From Phytophthora colocasiae (Eukaryota; Oomycota; Peronosporomycetes; Peronosporales; Peronosporaceae): DNA of 64,000 nt. Position numbers and translations under genes: made by a program. The DNA is taken from contig JAGKQI010000078.1 in assembly GCA_018806915.1 (NCBI GenBank), positions 1 to 64,000 of the forward strand. The letters run 5' to 3'. Below the pieces are notes generated by a model. The model did no database searches and had not been told where the DNA came from. It saw only the letters and a program-made list of their open reading frames with translations. Shown piece after piece: positions 1-11,930 of this stretch (position 1 is its first letter; each line of letters starts with the position of its first letter).

Positions 1-165
1 GAACCTTATCTTGGTGCACTCGCCACGGCTCTCTTTGCGCCACATCACGCGCGCTTGTAGCACGCGCCGCCTTACTCAGACACCAGACACGCCACACACC
101 GTGTGAGGACCAAAAGGCTCGGGAACCGTCAGTGGCCAGCGGCACGTCGGCGGGTATAAAGAGAT

Positions 166-236
166 CGACAGCTGTGAGACTTGAACTCACGCGGGTTACC
201 CAATAGAAATCGCCTTAACCGCTCGGCCAAGCTGTC
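166..236 (-). pseudogene. tRNA-Ser unit 1, anticodon arm deleted
   Basis: The acceptor, D and T arms match the array consensus, but about 10 bases covering the anticodon stem-loop are missing, leaving a 70-nt body. It cannot form a normal tRNA unless the deletion is a sequence error. Confidence 0.8.
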
Positions 237-578
237 CTAGCAGACCACTACACCCTCCAAACGCCACACAAAATTGAAAACCCTTCTAGCGCATACACAA
301 GTCTGCACACACGCGCTGCATACACCTCACAGGCTCAACCGCCATGCCGCCACTCCTGCATACACTCGACATCGCTCTGCACGCCTACCACACGTCTTGA
401 AACGATGCCGAAAAGAACCCATCTTGGTGCACTCGCCACGGCTCTCTTGCGCCACATCACGCGCGCTTGTAGCACACGCCGCCTTACTCAGACACCAGAC
501 ACGCCACACACCGTGTGAGGTACAAAATGGATCGGGAAACTTCCAGTGGCCACGGCACGTCGGCGGGTATAAAGAGAT

Positions 579-659
579 CGACAGCTGTGAGACTTGAACT
601 CACGCGGGTTACCCCAATAGATTTCGAGTCTATCGCCTTAACCGCTCGGCCAAGCTGTC
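579..659 (-). tRNA. tRNA-Ser(CGA) unit 2
   Basis: This is the reference copy. It has a 7-bp acceptor (GACAGCT/AGCTGTC) with G discriminator, A box TGGCCGAGCGG, and a 5-bp anticodon stem ATAGA/TCTAT around CTCGAAA, giving anticodon CGA (reads UCG). A long variable arm GGGGTAACCC and a T arm GTGAG-TTCAAGT-CTCAC follow. The long variable arm is the serine-type hallmark. No intron. Confidence 0.93.
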
Positions 660-1000
660 CTAGCAGACCACTACACCCTCCAAACGCCACACAAAATTGA
701 AACCCTTCTAGCGCATACACAAGTCTGCACACACGCGCTGCATACACGTCACAGGCTCAACCGCCATGCCGCCACTCCTGCATACACTCGACATCGCTCT
801 GCACGCCTACCACACGTCTTGAAACGATGCCGAAAAGAACCCATCTTGGTGCACTCGCCACGGCTCTCTTGCGCCACATCACGCGCGCTTGTAGCACACG
901 CCGCCTTACTCAGACACCAGACACGCCACACACCGTGTGAGGGACCAAAAGGCTCGGGAACCGTCGAGTGGCCTCGGCACGTCGGCGGGTATAAAGAGAT

Positions 1001-1081
1001 CGACAGCTGTGAGACTTGAACTCACGCGGGTTACCCCAATAGATTTCAGGTCTATCGCCTTAACCGCTCAGCCAAGCTGTC
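1001..1081 (-). tRNA. tRNA-Ser unit 3, anticodon-loop variant
   Basis: The loop reads CCTGAAA instead of CTCGAAA, giving a nominal UGA anticodon with C instead of U at position 33. The D arm carries the CTCAGCC form (plus strand). The change equals a GA/AG swap and may be an error. Confidence 0.6.
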
Positions 1082-1421
1082 CTAGCAGACCACTACACCC
1101 CTCAAACGCCACACAAAATTGAAACCCTTCTAGCGCATACACAAGTCTGCACACGCGCTGCATACACGTCACAGGCTCAACCGCCATGCCGCCACTCCTG
1201 CATACACTCGACATCGCTCTGCACGCCTACCACACGTCTTGAAACGATGCCGAAAAGAACCCATCTTGGTGCACTCGCCACGGCTCTCTTGCGCCACATC
1301 ACGCGCGCGCTTATAGCACACGCCGCCTTACTCAGACACCAGACACGCCACACACCGTGTGAGGACCAAAAGGCTCGGGAACCGTCGAGTGGCCTCGGCA
1401 CGTCGGCGGGTATAAAGAGAT

Positions 1422-1502
1422 CGACAGCTGTGAGACTTGAACTCACGCGGGTTACCCCAATAGATTTCGAGTCTATCGCCTTAACCGCTCGGCCAAGCTG
1501 TC
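1422..1502 (-). tRNA. tRNA-Ser(CGA) unit 4
   Basis: Matches unit 2 in all arms with no indels. The upstream spacer has an extra GC in its GCGCGC run. Confidence 0.9.
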
Positions 1503-1843
1503 CTAGCAGACCACTACACCCTCCAAACGCCACACAAAATTGAAACCCTTCTAGCGCATACACAAGTCTGCACACACGCGCTGCATACACGTCACAGGCT
1601 CAACCGCCATGCCGCCACTCCTGCATACACTCGACATCGCTCTGCACGCCTACCACACGTCTTGAAACGATGCCGAAAAGAACCCATCTTGGTGCACTCG
1701 CCACGGCTCTCTTGCGCCACATCACGCGCGCTTGTAGCACACGCCGCCTTACTCAGACACCAGACACGCCACACACCGTGTGAGGGCCACAAAGGCGCTG
1801 TAACCGTCGAGTGGCCTCTTCACGTCGGCGGGTATAAAGAGAT

Positions 1844-1923
1844 CGACAGCTGTGAGACTTGAACTCACGCGGGTTACCCCAATAGATTTCAGTCTATCGC
1901 CTTAACCGCTCGGCCAAGCTGTC
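1844..1923 (-). tRNA. tRNA-Ser unit 5, one base lost in the anticodon loop
   Basis: One base is missing in the loop (TTCAGTC on the plus strand for TTCGAGTC), so the anticodon cannot be read as CGA. Otherwise like unit 2. Confidence 0.5.
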
Positions 1924-2260
1924 CTGGCAGACCACTACACCCTCAAACGCCACACAAAATTGAAACCCTTCTAGCGCATACACAAGTCTGCACACGCGCT
2001 GCATACACGTCACAGGCTCAACCGCCATGCCGCCACTCCTGCATACACTCGACATCGCTCTGCACGCCTACCACACGTCTTGAAACGATGCCGAAAAGAA
2101 CCCATCTTGGTGCACTCGCCACGGCTCTCTTGCGCCACATCACGCGCGCTTGTAGCACACGCCGCCTTACTCAGACACCAGACACGCCACACACCGTGTG
2201 AGGACCAAAAGGCTCGGGAACCGTCGAGTGGCCACGGCACGTCGGCGGGTATAAAGAGAT

Positions 2261-2341
2261 CGACAGCTGTGAGACTTGAACTCACGCGGGTTACCCCAAT
2301 AGATTTCGAGTCTATCGCCTTAACCGCTCGGCCAAGCTGTC
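2261..2341 (-). tRNA. tRNA-Ser(CGA) unit 6
   Basis: Full-length copy identical to unit 2 in every arm. Confidence 0.9.
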
Positions 2342-2681
2342 CTAGCAGACCACTACACCTCAAACGCCACACAAAATTGAAACCCTTCTAGCGCATACAC
2401 AAGTCTGCACACACGCGCTGCATACACGTCACAGGCTCAACCGCCATGCCGCCACTCCTGCATACACTCGACATCGCTCTGCACGCCTACCACACGTCTT
2501 GAAACGATGCCGAAAAAGAACCCATCTTGGTGCACTCGCCACGGCTCTCTTGCGCCACATCACGCGCGCTTATAGCACACGCCGCCTTACTCAGACACCA
2601 GACACGCCTCACACCGTGTGAGGGACCAAAAGGCTCGGGAACCGTCGAGTGGCCACGGCACGTCGGCGGGTATAAAGAGAT

Positions 2682-2763
2682 CGACAGCTGTGAGACTTGA
2701 ACTCACGCGGAGTTACCCCAATAGATTTCGAGTCTATCGCCTTAACCGCTCGGCCAAGCTGTC
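2682..2763 (-). tRNA. tRNA-Ser(CGA) unit 7, variable-arm insertion
   Basis: One extra A in the variable arm (GCGGAGTTACC on plus). Anticodon loop and other arms are intact. Confidence 0.7.
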
Positions 2764-3104
2764 CTAGCAGACCACTACACCCTCCAAACGCCACACAAAA
2801 TTGAAACCCTTCTGGCGCATACACAAGTCTGCACACACGCGCTGCATACACGTCACAGGCTCAACCGCCATGCCGCCACTCCTGCATACACTCGACATCG
2901 CTCTGCACGCCTACCACACGTCTTGAAACGATGCCGAAAAGAACCCATCTTGGTGCACTCGCCACGGCTCTCTTGCGCCACATCACGCGCGCTTATAGCA
3001 CACGCCGCCTTACTCAGACACCAGACACGCCACACACCGTGTGAGGGACCAAAAGGCTCGGGAACCGTCGAGTGGCCACGGCACGTCGGCGGGTATAAAG
3101 AGAT

Positions 3105-3185
3105 CGACAGCTGTGAGACTTGAACTCACGCGGGTTACCCCAATAGATTTCGAGTCTATCGCCTTAACCGCTCAGCCAAGCTGTC
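3105..3185 (-). tRNA. tRNA-Ser(CGA) unit 8
   Basis: Intact, with a D-arm variant (CTCAGCC on plus) that turns one D-stem pair into a G-U wobble. CGA anticodon retained. Confidence 0.85.
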
Positions 3186-3526
3186 CTAGCAGACCACTAC
3201 ACCACTCCAAACGCCACACAAATTGAAACCCTTCTAGCGCATACACAAGTCTGCACACACGCGCTGCATACACGTCACAGGCTCAACCGCCATGCCGCCA
3301 CTCCTGCATACACTCGACATCGCTCTGCACGCCTACCCCACGTCTTGAAACGATGCCGAAAAGAACTCCATCTTGGTGCACTCGCCACGGCTCTCTTGCG
3401 CCACATCACGCGCGCTTGTAGCACACGCCGCCTTACTCAGACACTCAGACACGCCACACACCGTGTGAGGGACCAAAAGGCTCAGGAACCGTCGTGGCCA
3501 CGGCACGTCGGCGGGTATAAAGAGAT

Positions 3527-3607
3527 CGACAGCTGTGAGACTTGAACTCACGCGGGTTACCCCAATAGATTTCAGGTCTATCGCCTTAACCGCTCGGCCA
3601 AGCTGTC
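3527..3607 (-). tRNA. tRNA-Ser unit 9, anticodon-loop variant
   Basis: Carries the same CCTGAAA loop as unit 3 (nominal UGA, C33). Other arms are as in unit 2. Confidence 0.6.
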
Positions 3608-3937
3608 CTAGCAGACCACTACACCCTCAAACGCCACACAAAATTGACCCTTCTAGCGCATACACAAGTCTGCACACGCGCTGCGCCGTCACAGGCTCAA
3701 CCGCCATGCCGCCACTCCTGCATACACTCGACATCGCTCTGCACGCCTACCACACGTCTTGAAACGATGCCGAAAAGAACCCATCTTGGTGCACTCGCCA
3801 CGGCTCTCTTGCGCCACATCACGCGCGCTTGTAGCACGCCGTCTTACTCAGACACCAGACACGCCACACACCGTGTGAGGACCAAAAGGCTCGGGAACCG
3901 TCAGGTGGCCTCGGCACGTCGGCGGGTATAAAGAGAT

Positions 3938-4018
3938 CGACAGCTGTGAGACTTGAACTCACGCGGGTTACCCCAATAGATTTCGAGTCTATCGCCTTAA
4001 CCGCTCGGCCAAGCTGTC
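3938..4018 (-). tRNA. tRNA-Ser(CGA) unit 10
   Basis: Full-length copy matching unit 2. The spacing to the previous copy is short (411 bp) because of spacer deletions. Confidence 0.9.
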
Positions 4019-4354
4019 CTAACCAGACCACTACACCCTCCAAACGCCACAAAATTGAAACCCTTCTAGCGCATACACAAGTCTGCACACGCGCTGCATA
4101 CACCCCCCAGGCTCAACCGCGATGCCGCCACTCCTGCATACACTCGACATCGCTCTGCACGCCTACCACACGTCTTGAAACGATGCCGAAAAGAACCCAT
4201 CTTGGTGCACTCGCCACGGCTCTCTTGCGCCACATCACGCGCGCTTGTAGCACACGCCGCCTTACTCAGACACCAGACACGCCACGCACCGTGTGAGGAC
4301 CAAAAGGCTCGGGAACCGTCAGTGGCCACGGCACGTCGGCGGGTATAAAGAGAT

Positions 4355-4435
4355 CGACAGCTGTGAGACTTGAACTCACGCGGGTTACCCCAATGAATTT
4401 CGAGTCTATCGCCTTAACCGCTCAGCCAAGCTGTC
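4355..4435 (-). tRNA. tRNA-Ser(CGA) unit 11, anticodon-stem mismatch
   Basis: CAATGAATTT replaces CAATAGATTT on plus, an AG/GA swap that breaks the lower anticodon stem. The D arm has the CTCAGCC form. Confidence 0.6.
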
Positions 4436-4772
4436 CTAAGTGCAGACCACTACACCCTCAAACGCCACACAAAATTGAAACCCTTCTAGCGCATACACAA
4501 GTCTGCCACGCGCTGCATACACGTCACGAGCTCAACCGCCATGCCGCCACTCCTGCATACACTCGACATCGCTCTGCACGCCTACCACACGTCTTGAAAC
4601 GATGCCGAAAAGACCCATCTTGGTGCACTCGCCACGCTCTCTTGCGCCACATCACGCGCGCTTATAGCACACGCCGCCTTACTCAGACACCAGACACGCC
4701 ACACACCGTGTGAGGACCAAAAGGCTCGGGAACCGTCAGGTGGCCACGGCACGTCGGCGGGTATAAAGAGAT

Positions 4773-4852
4773 CGACAGCTGTGAGACTTGAACTCACGCG
4801 GGTTACCCCAATAGATTTCGAGTCTATCGCCTTAACCGCTCGGCCAGCTGTC
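4773..4852 (-). tRNA. tRNA-Ser(CGA) unit 12, one base short
   Basis: One base is missing at the acceptor/D-arm junction (GGCCAGCTG on plus for GGCCAAGCTG). Anticodon is intact. Confidence 0.65.
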
Positions 4853-5190
4853 CTAGCAGACCACTACACCCTCCAAACGCCACACAAAATTGAAACCCTT
4901 CTAGCGCATACACAAGTCTGCACACGCGCTGCATACACGTCACAGGCTCAACCGCCATGCCGCCACTCCTGCATACACTCGACATCGATCTGCACTCCTC
5001 CCAAAAGAATTGAAAAGAAGACGAATAGAACCCATATAGGTGCACTCGCAACGGCTCTCTTGCGCCTCATCACGCGCGCTTGTAGCACACGCCGCCTTAC
5101 TCAGACACCAGACACGCCACACACCGTGTGAGGACCAAAAGGCTCGGGAACCGTCAGGTGGCCACGGCACGTCGGCGGGTATAAAGAGAT

Positions 5191-5271
5191 CGACAGCTGT
5201 GAGACTTGAACTCACGCGGGTTACCCCAATGGATTTCGAGTCTATCGCCTTAACCGCTCAGCCAAGCTGTC
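5191..5271 (-). tRNA. tRNA-Ser(CGA) unit 13, one stem mismatch
   Basis: CAATGGATTT gives one mismatch in the anticodon stem. The CTCAGCC D-arm form is present and the length is normal. Confidence 0.7.
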
Positions 5272-5606
5272 TGCAGACCACTACACCCTCCAAACGCCAC
5301 ACAAAATTGAAACCCTTCTGGCGCATACACAAGTCTGCACACACGCGCTGCATACACGTCACAGGCTCAACCGCCATGCCGCCACTCCTGCATACACTCG
5401 ACATCCCGCTCTGCACGCCTACCACGTCTTGAAACGATGCCGAAAAGAACCCATCTTGGTGCACTCGCCACGGCTCTCTTGCGCCACATCACGCGCGCTT
5501 GGCACACGCCGCCTTACTCAGACACCAGACACGCCACACACCGTGTGAGGACCAAAGGCTCGGGAACCGTCGAGTGGCCACGGCACGTCGGCGGGTATAA
5601 AGAGAT

Positions 5607-5688
5607 CGACAGCTGTGAGACTTGAACTCACGCCGGGTTACCCCAATGAATTTCGAGTCTATCGCCTTAACCGCTCGGCCAAGCTGTC
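5607..5688 (-). tRNA. tRNA-Ser(CGA) unit 14, insertion and stem change
   Basis: One extra C in the variable arm, plus the CAATGAATTT stem change seen in unit 11. Confidence 0.55.
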
Positions 5689-6024
5689 CTGGCAGACCAC
5701 TACACCCTCAAACGCCACACAAAATTGAAACCCTTCTAGCCGCATACACAAGTCTGCACACGCGCTGCCACGTCACAGGCTCAACCGCCATGCCGCCACT
5801 CCTGCATACACTCGACATCGCTCTGCACGCCTACCACACGTCTTGAAACGATGCCGAAAAGAACCCATCTTGGTGCACTCGCCACGGCTCTCTTGCGCCA
5901 CATCACGCGCGCTTTTAGCACACGCCGCCTTACTCAGACACCAGACACGCCACACACCGTGTGAGGGACCAAAAGGCTCGGGAACCGTCGAGTAGCCACG
6001 GCACGTCGGCGGGTATAAAGAGAT

Positions 6025-6105
6025 CGACAGCTGTGAGACTTGAACTCACGCGGGTTACCCCAATAGATTTCGAGTCTATCGCCTTAACCGCTCAGCCAAG
6101 CTGTC
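6025..6105 (-). tRNA. tRNA-Ser(CGA) unit 15
   Basis: Intact copy with the CTCAGCC D-arm variant. Confidence 0.85.
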
Positions 6106-6447
6106 CTAAGCAGACCACTACACCCTCCAAACGCCACACAAAATTGAAACCCTTCTGGCGCATACACAAGTCTGCACATACGCGCTGCATACACGTCACA
6201 GGCTCAACCGCCATGCCGCCACTCCTGCATACACTCGACATCGCTCTGCACGCCTACCACACGTCTTGAAACGATGCCGAAAAGAACCCATCTTGGGTAC
6301 ACTCGCCACGGCTCTCTTGCGCCACATCACGCGCGCTTGTAGCACACGCCGCCTTACTCAGACACCAGACACGCCACACACCGTGTGAGGACCAAAAGGC
6401 TCGGGAACCGTCAGGTGGCCACGGCACGTCGGCGGGTATAAAGAGAT

Positions 6448-6531
6448 CGACAGCTGTGAGACTTGAACTCACGCGGGTTACCCCAATAGATTTCGAGTCT
6501 ATCGCCTTAACCCGCTCGGCCAAGCTTCGTC
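6448..6531 (-). pseudogene. tRNA-Ser unit 16, disrupted acceptor and D arm
   Basis: Extra bases in the D loop and a scrambled 5' acceptor strand (AAGCTTCGTCC on plus) prevent acceptor pairing. The anticodon arm is intact. Confidence 0.7.
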
Positions 6532-6870
6532 CCTGGCAGACCACTACACCCTCAAACGCCACACAAAATTGAAACCCTTCTAGCGCATACACAAGTCTGC
6601 TCACAGGCGCTGCATACACGTCACAGGCTCAACCGCCATGCCGCCACTCCTGCATACACTCGACATCGCTCTGCACGCCTACCACGTCTTGAAACGATGC
6701 CGAAAAGAACCCATCTTGGTGCACTCGCCACGGCTCTCTTTGCGCCACATCACGCGCGCTTGTAGCACACGCCGCCTTACTCAGACACCAGACACGCCAC
6801 ACACCGTGTGAGGACCAAAAGGCTCGGGAACCGTCGAGTGGCCTCGGCACGTCGGCGGGTATAAAGAGAT

Positions 6871-6953
6871 CGACAGCTGTGAGACTTGAACTCCACGCGG
6901 GTTACCCTAATAGATTTCGAGTCTATCGCCTTAACCGCTCCGGCCAAGCTGTC
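6871..6953 (-). tRNA. tRNA-Ser(CGA) unit 17, two insertions
   Basis: Extra C bases in the T-arm/variable region and in the D arm (CTCCGGCC on plus), and one substitution in the variable arm. CGA anticodon retained. Confidence 0.55.
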
Positions 6954-7294
6954 CTAGCAGACCACTACACCCTCCAAACGCCACACAAAATTGAAACCCT
7001 TCTGGCGCATACACAAGTCTGCACACACGCGCTGCATACACGTCACAGGCTCAACCGCCATGCCGCCACTCCTGCATACACTCGACATCGCTCTGCACGC
7101 CTACCACACGTCTTGAAACGATGCCGAAAAGAACCCATCTTGGTGCACTCGCCACGGCTCTCTTGCGCCACATCACGCGCGCTTGTAGCACACGCCGCCT
7201 TACTCAGACACCAGACACGCCACACACCGTGTGAGGGACCAAAAGGCTCGGGAACCGTCGAGTGGCCTCGGCACGTCGGCGGGTATAAAGAGAT

Positions 7295-7375
7295 CGACAG
7301 CTGTGAGACTTGAACTCACGCGGGTTACCCCAATAGATTTCGAGTCTATCGCCTTAACCGCTCGGCCAAGCTGTC
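7295..7375 (-). tRNA. tRNA-Ser(CGA) unit 18
   Basis: Full-length copy identical to unit 2 in all arms. Confidence 0.9.
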
Positions 7376-7712
7376 CTAGCAGACCACTACACCCTCCAAA
7401 CGCCACACAAAATTGAAACCCTTCTGGCGCATACACAAGTCTGCACACGCGCTGCATACACGTCACAGGCTCAACCGCCATGCCGCCACTCACTGCATAC
7501 CTCGACATCGCTCTGCACGCCTACCACGTCTTGAAACGATGCCGAAAAGAACCCATCTTGGTGCACTCGCCACGGCTCTCTTGCGCCACATCACGCGCGC
7601 TTGTAGCACACGCCGCCTTACTCAGACACCAGACACGCCACACACCGTGTGAGGGACCAAAAGGCTCGGGAACCGTCGAGTGGCCACGGCACGTCGGCGG
7701 GTATAAAGAGAT

Positions 7713-7794
7713 CGACAGCTGTGAGACTTGAACTCACGCGGGTTACCCCAATAGATTTCGAGTCTATCGCCTTAACCGCTCCGGCCAAGCTGTC
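7713..7794 (-). tRNA. tRNA-Ser(CGA) unit 19, D-arm insertion
   Basis: One extra C in the D arm (CTCCGGCC on plus), as in unit 17. Otherwise intact. Confidence 0.7.
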
Positions 7795-8138
7795 CTGGCA
7801 GACCACTACACCCTCCAAACGCCACACAAAAATTGAAACCCTTCTAGCGCATACACAAGTCTGCACACACGCGCTGCATACACGTCACAGGCTCAACCGC
7901 CATGCCGCCACTCCTGCATACACTCGACATCGCTCTGCACGCCTACCACACGTCTTGAAACGATGCCGAAAAAGAACCCATCTTGGGTGCACTCGCCACG
8001 GCTCTCTTGCGCCACATCACGCGCGCTTGTAGCACACGCCGCCTTACTCAGACACCAGACACGCCACACACCGTGTGAGGGACCAAAAGGCTCGGGAACC
8101 GTCGAGTGGCCACGGCACGTCGGCGGGTATAAAGAGAT

Positions 8139-8219
8139 CGACAGCTGTGAGACTTGAACTCACGCGGGTTACCCCAATAGATTTCGAGTCTATCGCCTTA
8201 ACCGCTCGGCCAAGCTGTC
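8139..8219 (-). tRNA. tRNA-Ser(CGA) unit 20
   Basis: Full-length copy matching unit 2. The base just upstream of the gene differs (GTCATAG on plus). Confidence 0.9.
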
Positions 8220-8557
8220 ATAGCAGACCACTACACCCTCCAAACGCCACACAAAATTGAAACCCTTCTAGCGCATACACAAGTCTGCACACACGCGCTG
8301 CATACACGTCACAGGCTCAACCGCCATGCCGCCACTCCTGCATACACTCGACATCGCTCTGCACGCCTACCACACGTCTTGAAACGATGCCGAAAGAACC
8401 CCTCGTGGTGCACTCGCCACGGCTCTCTTGCGCCACAGCACGCGCGCTTGTAGCACACGCCGCCTTACTCAGACACCATACACGCCACACACCGTGTGAG
8501 GACCAAAGGCTCGGGAACCGTCGAGTGGCCACGGCACGTCGGCGGGTATAAAGAGAT

Positions 8558-8638
8558 CGACAGCTGTGAGACTTGAACTCACGCGGGTTACCCCAATAGA
8601 TTTCGAGTCTATCGCCTTAACAGCTCTGCCAAGCTGTC
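8558..8638 (-). tRNA. tRNA-Ser(CGA) unit 21
   Basis: First copy with the CTCTGCC D-arm form (plus) that dominates to the right. An additional substitution lies in the D loop. Anticodon CGA. Confidence 0.75.
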
Positions 8639-8979
8639 CTAGCAGACCACTACACCCTCAAAACGCCACACAAAATTGAAACCCTTCTAGCGCATACACA
8701 AGTCTGCACACACGCGCTGCATACACGTCACAGGCTCAACCGCCATGCCGCCACTCCTGCATACACTCGACATCGCTCTGCACGCCTACCACACGTCTTG
8801 AAACGATGCCGAAAAGAACCCATCTTGGTGCACTCGCCACGGCTCTCTTGCGCCACATCACGCGCGCTTGTAGCACACGCCGCCTTACTCAGACACCAGA
8901 CACGCCACACACCGTGTGAGGGACCAAAAGGCTCGGGAACCGTCGAGTGGCCTCGGCACGTCGGCGGGTATAAAGAGAT

Positions 8980-9060
8980 CGACAGCTGTGAGACTTGAAC
9001 TCACGCGGGTTACCCCAATAGATTTCGAGTCTATCGCCTTAACCGCTCTGCCAAGCTGTC
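8980..9060 (-). tRNA. tRNA-Ser(CGA) unit 22
   Basis: Full length with the CTCTGCC D-arm form, which leaves one D-stem pair mismatched. All else is as in unit 2. The adjoining spacer at about 9119-9150 is locally rearranged. Confidence 0.82.
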
Positions 9061-9401
9061 CTAGCAGACCACTACACCCTCCAAACGCCACACAAAATTG
9101 AAACCCTTCTAGCGCATACACTACCCTCCACTCCGGCCGTGCCATCACGTCACAGGCTCAACCGCCATGCCGCCACTCCTGCATACACTCGACATCGCTC
9201 TGCACGCCTACCACACGTCTTGAAACGATGCCGAAAAGAACCCATCTTGGTGCACTCGCCACGGCTCTCTTGCGCCACATCACGCGCGCTTGTAGCACAC
9301 GCCGCCTTACTCAGACACCAGACACGCCACACACCGTGTGAGGAACCAAAAGGCTCGGGAACCGTCGAGTGGCCACGGCACGTCGGCGGGTATAAAGAGA
9401 T

Positions 9402-9482
9402 CGACAGCTGTGAGACTTGAACTCACGCGGGTTACCCCAATAGATTTCGAGTCTATCGCCTTAACCGCTCTGCCAAGCTGTC
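9402..9482 (-). tRNA. tRNA-Ser(CGA) unit 23
   Basis: Full length, CTCTGCC D-arm form, CGA anticodon. Confidence 0.82.
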
Positions 9483-9822
9483 CTAGCAGACCACTACACC
9501 CTCCAAACGCCACACAAAATTGAAACCCTTCTAGCGCATACACAAGTCTGCACACACGCGCTGCATACACGTCACAGGCTCAACCGCCATGCCGCCACTC
9601 CTGCATACACTCGACATCGCTCTGCACGCCTACCACACGTCTTGAAACGATGCCGAAAAAGAACCCATCTTGGTGCACTCGCCACGGCTCTCTTGCGCCA
9701 CATCACGCGCGCTTGTAGCACACGCCGCCTTACTCAGACACCAGACACGCCACCCACCGTGTGAGGACCAAAGGCTCGGGAACCGTCGAGTGGCCACGGC
9801 ACGTCGGCGGGTATAAAGAGAT

Positions 9823-9903
9823 CGACAGCTGTGAGACTTGAACTCACGCGGGTTACCCCAATAGATTTCGAGTCTATCGCCTTAACCGCTCTGCCAAGCT
9901 GTC
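9823..9903 (-). tRNA. tRNA-Ser(CGA) unit 24
   Basis: Full length, CTCTGCC D-arm form. The downstream T run is reduced to three. Confidence 0.82.
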
Positions 9904-10244
9904 CTAGCAGACCACTACACCCTCCAAACGCCACACAAAATTGAAACCCTTCTAGCGCATACACAAGTCTGCACACACGCGCTGCATACACGTCACAGGC
10001 TCAACCGCCATGCCGCCACTCCTGCATACACTCGACATCGCTCTGCACGCCTACCACACGTCTTGAAACGATGCCGAAAAGAACCCATCTTGGTGCACTC
10101 GCCACGGCTCTCTTGCGCCACATCACGCGCGCTTGTAGCACACGCCGCCTTACTCAGACACCAGACACGCCACACACCGTGTGAGGGACCAAAAGGCTCG
10201 GGAACCGTCGAGTGGCCTCGGCACGTCGGCGGGTATAAAGAGAT

Positions 10245-10325
10245 CGACAGCTGTGAGACTTGAACTCACGCGGGTTACCCCAATAGATTTCGAGTCTATC
10301 GCCTTAACCGCTCGGCCAAGCTGTC
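10245..10325 (-). tRNA. tRNA-Ser(CGA) unit 25
   Basis: Full length with the original CTCGGCC D arm, inside a block of CTCTGCC copies. Confidence 0.9.
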
Positions 10326-10666
10326 CTAGCAGACCACTACACCCTCCAAACGCCACACAAAATTGAAACCCTTCTAGCGCATACACAAGTCTGCACACAC
10401 GCGCTGCATACACGTCACAGGCTCAACCGCCATGCCGCCACTCCTGCATACACTCGACATCGCTCTGCACGCCTACCACACGTCTTGAAACGATGCCGAA
10501 AAGAACCCATCTTGGTGCACTCGCCACGGCTCTCTTGCGCCACATCACGCGCGCTTGTAGCACACGCCGCCTTACTCAGACACCAGACACGCCACACACC
10601 GTGTGAGGGACCAAAAGGCTCGGGAACCGTCGAGTGGCCATGGCACGTCGGCGGGTATAAAGAGAT

Positions 10667-10747
10667 CGACAGCTGTGAGACTTGAACTCACGCGGGTTAC
10701 CCCAATAGATTTCGAGTCTATCGCCTTAACCGCTCTGCCAAGCTGTC
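10667..10747 (-). tRNA. tRNA-Ser(CGA) unit 26
   Basis: Full length, CTCTGCC D-arm form. Shares the GTCATAG upstream variant with unit 20. Confidence 0.82.
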
Positions 10748-11087
10748 ATAGCAGACCACTACACCCTCCAAACGCCACACAAAATTGAAACCCTTCTAGC
10801 GCATACACAAGTCTGCACACACGCGCTGCATACACGTCACAGGCTCAACCGCCATGCCGCCACTCCTGCATACACTCGACATCGCTCTGCACGCCTACCA
10901 CACGTCTTGAAACGATGCCGAAAAGAACCCATCTTGGTGCACTCGCCACGGCTCTCTTGCGCCACATCACGCGCGCTTGTAGCACACGCCGCCTTACTCA
11001 GACACCAGACACGCCACACACCGTGTGAGGACCAAAAGGCTCGGGAACCGTCGAGTGGCCACGGCACGTCGGCGGGTATAAAGATAT

Positions 11088-11169
11088 CGACAGCTGTGAG
11101 ACTTGAACTCACGCGGGTTACCCCAATAGATTTCGAGTCTATCGCGCTTAACCGCTCTGCCAAGCTGTC
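11088..11169 (-). tRNA. tRNA-Ser(CGA) unit 27, one-base insertion
   Basis: An extra base between D and anticodon arms (ATCGCGCTTA on plus), shared with unit 28, suggests the two adjacent units were copied from each other. Confidence 0.65.
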
Positions 11170-11509
11170 CTAGCAGACCACTACACCCTCCAAACGCCAC
11201 ACAAAATTGAAACCCTTCTAGCGCATACACAAGTCTGCACACACGCGCTGCATACACGTCACAGGCTCAACCGCCATGCCGCCACTCCTGCATACACTCG
11301 ACATCGCTCTGCACGCCTACCACACGTCTTGAAACGATGCCGAAAAGAACCCATCTTGGTGCACTCGCCACGGCTCTCTTGCGCCACATCACGCGCGCTT
11401 GTAGCACACGCCGCCTTACTCAGACACCAGACACGCCACACACCGTGTGAGGACCAAAAGGCTCGGGAACCGTCAGGTGGCCTCGGCACGTCGGCGGGTA
11501 TAAAGAGAT

Positions 11510-11591
11510 CGACAGCTGTGAGACTTGAACTCACGCGGGTTACCCCAATAGATTTCGAGTCTATCGCGCTTAACCGCTCTGCCAAGCTGTC
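11510..11591 (-). tRNA. tRNA-Ser(CGA) unit 28, one-base insertion
   Basis: Same insertion as unit 27, with the CTCTGCC D-arm form. CGA anticodon retained. Confidence 0.65.
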
Positions 11592-11930
11592 CTAGCAGAC
11601 CACTACACCCTCCCACCGCCACACAAAATTGAAACCCTTCTAGCGCATACACAAGTCTGCACACGCGATCTTCATACACGTCACAGGCTCAACCGCCATG
11701 CCGCCACTCCTGCATACACTCGACATCGCTCTGCACGCCTACCACACGTCTTGAAACGATGCCGAAAAGAACCCATCTTGGTGCACTCGCCACGGCTCTC
11801 TTGCGCCACATCACGCGCGCTTGTAGCACACGCCGCCTTACTCAGACACCAGACACGCCACACACCGTGTGAGGACCAAAGGCTCGGGAACCGTCGAGTG
11901 GCCACGGCACGTCGGCGGGTATAAAGAGAT

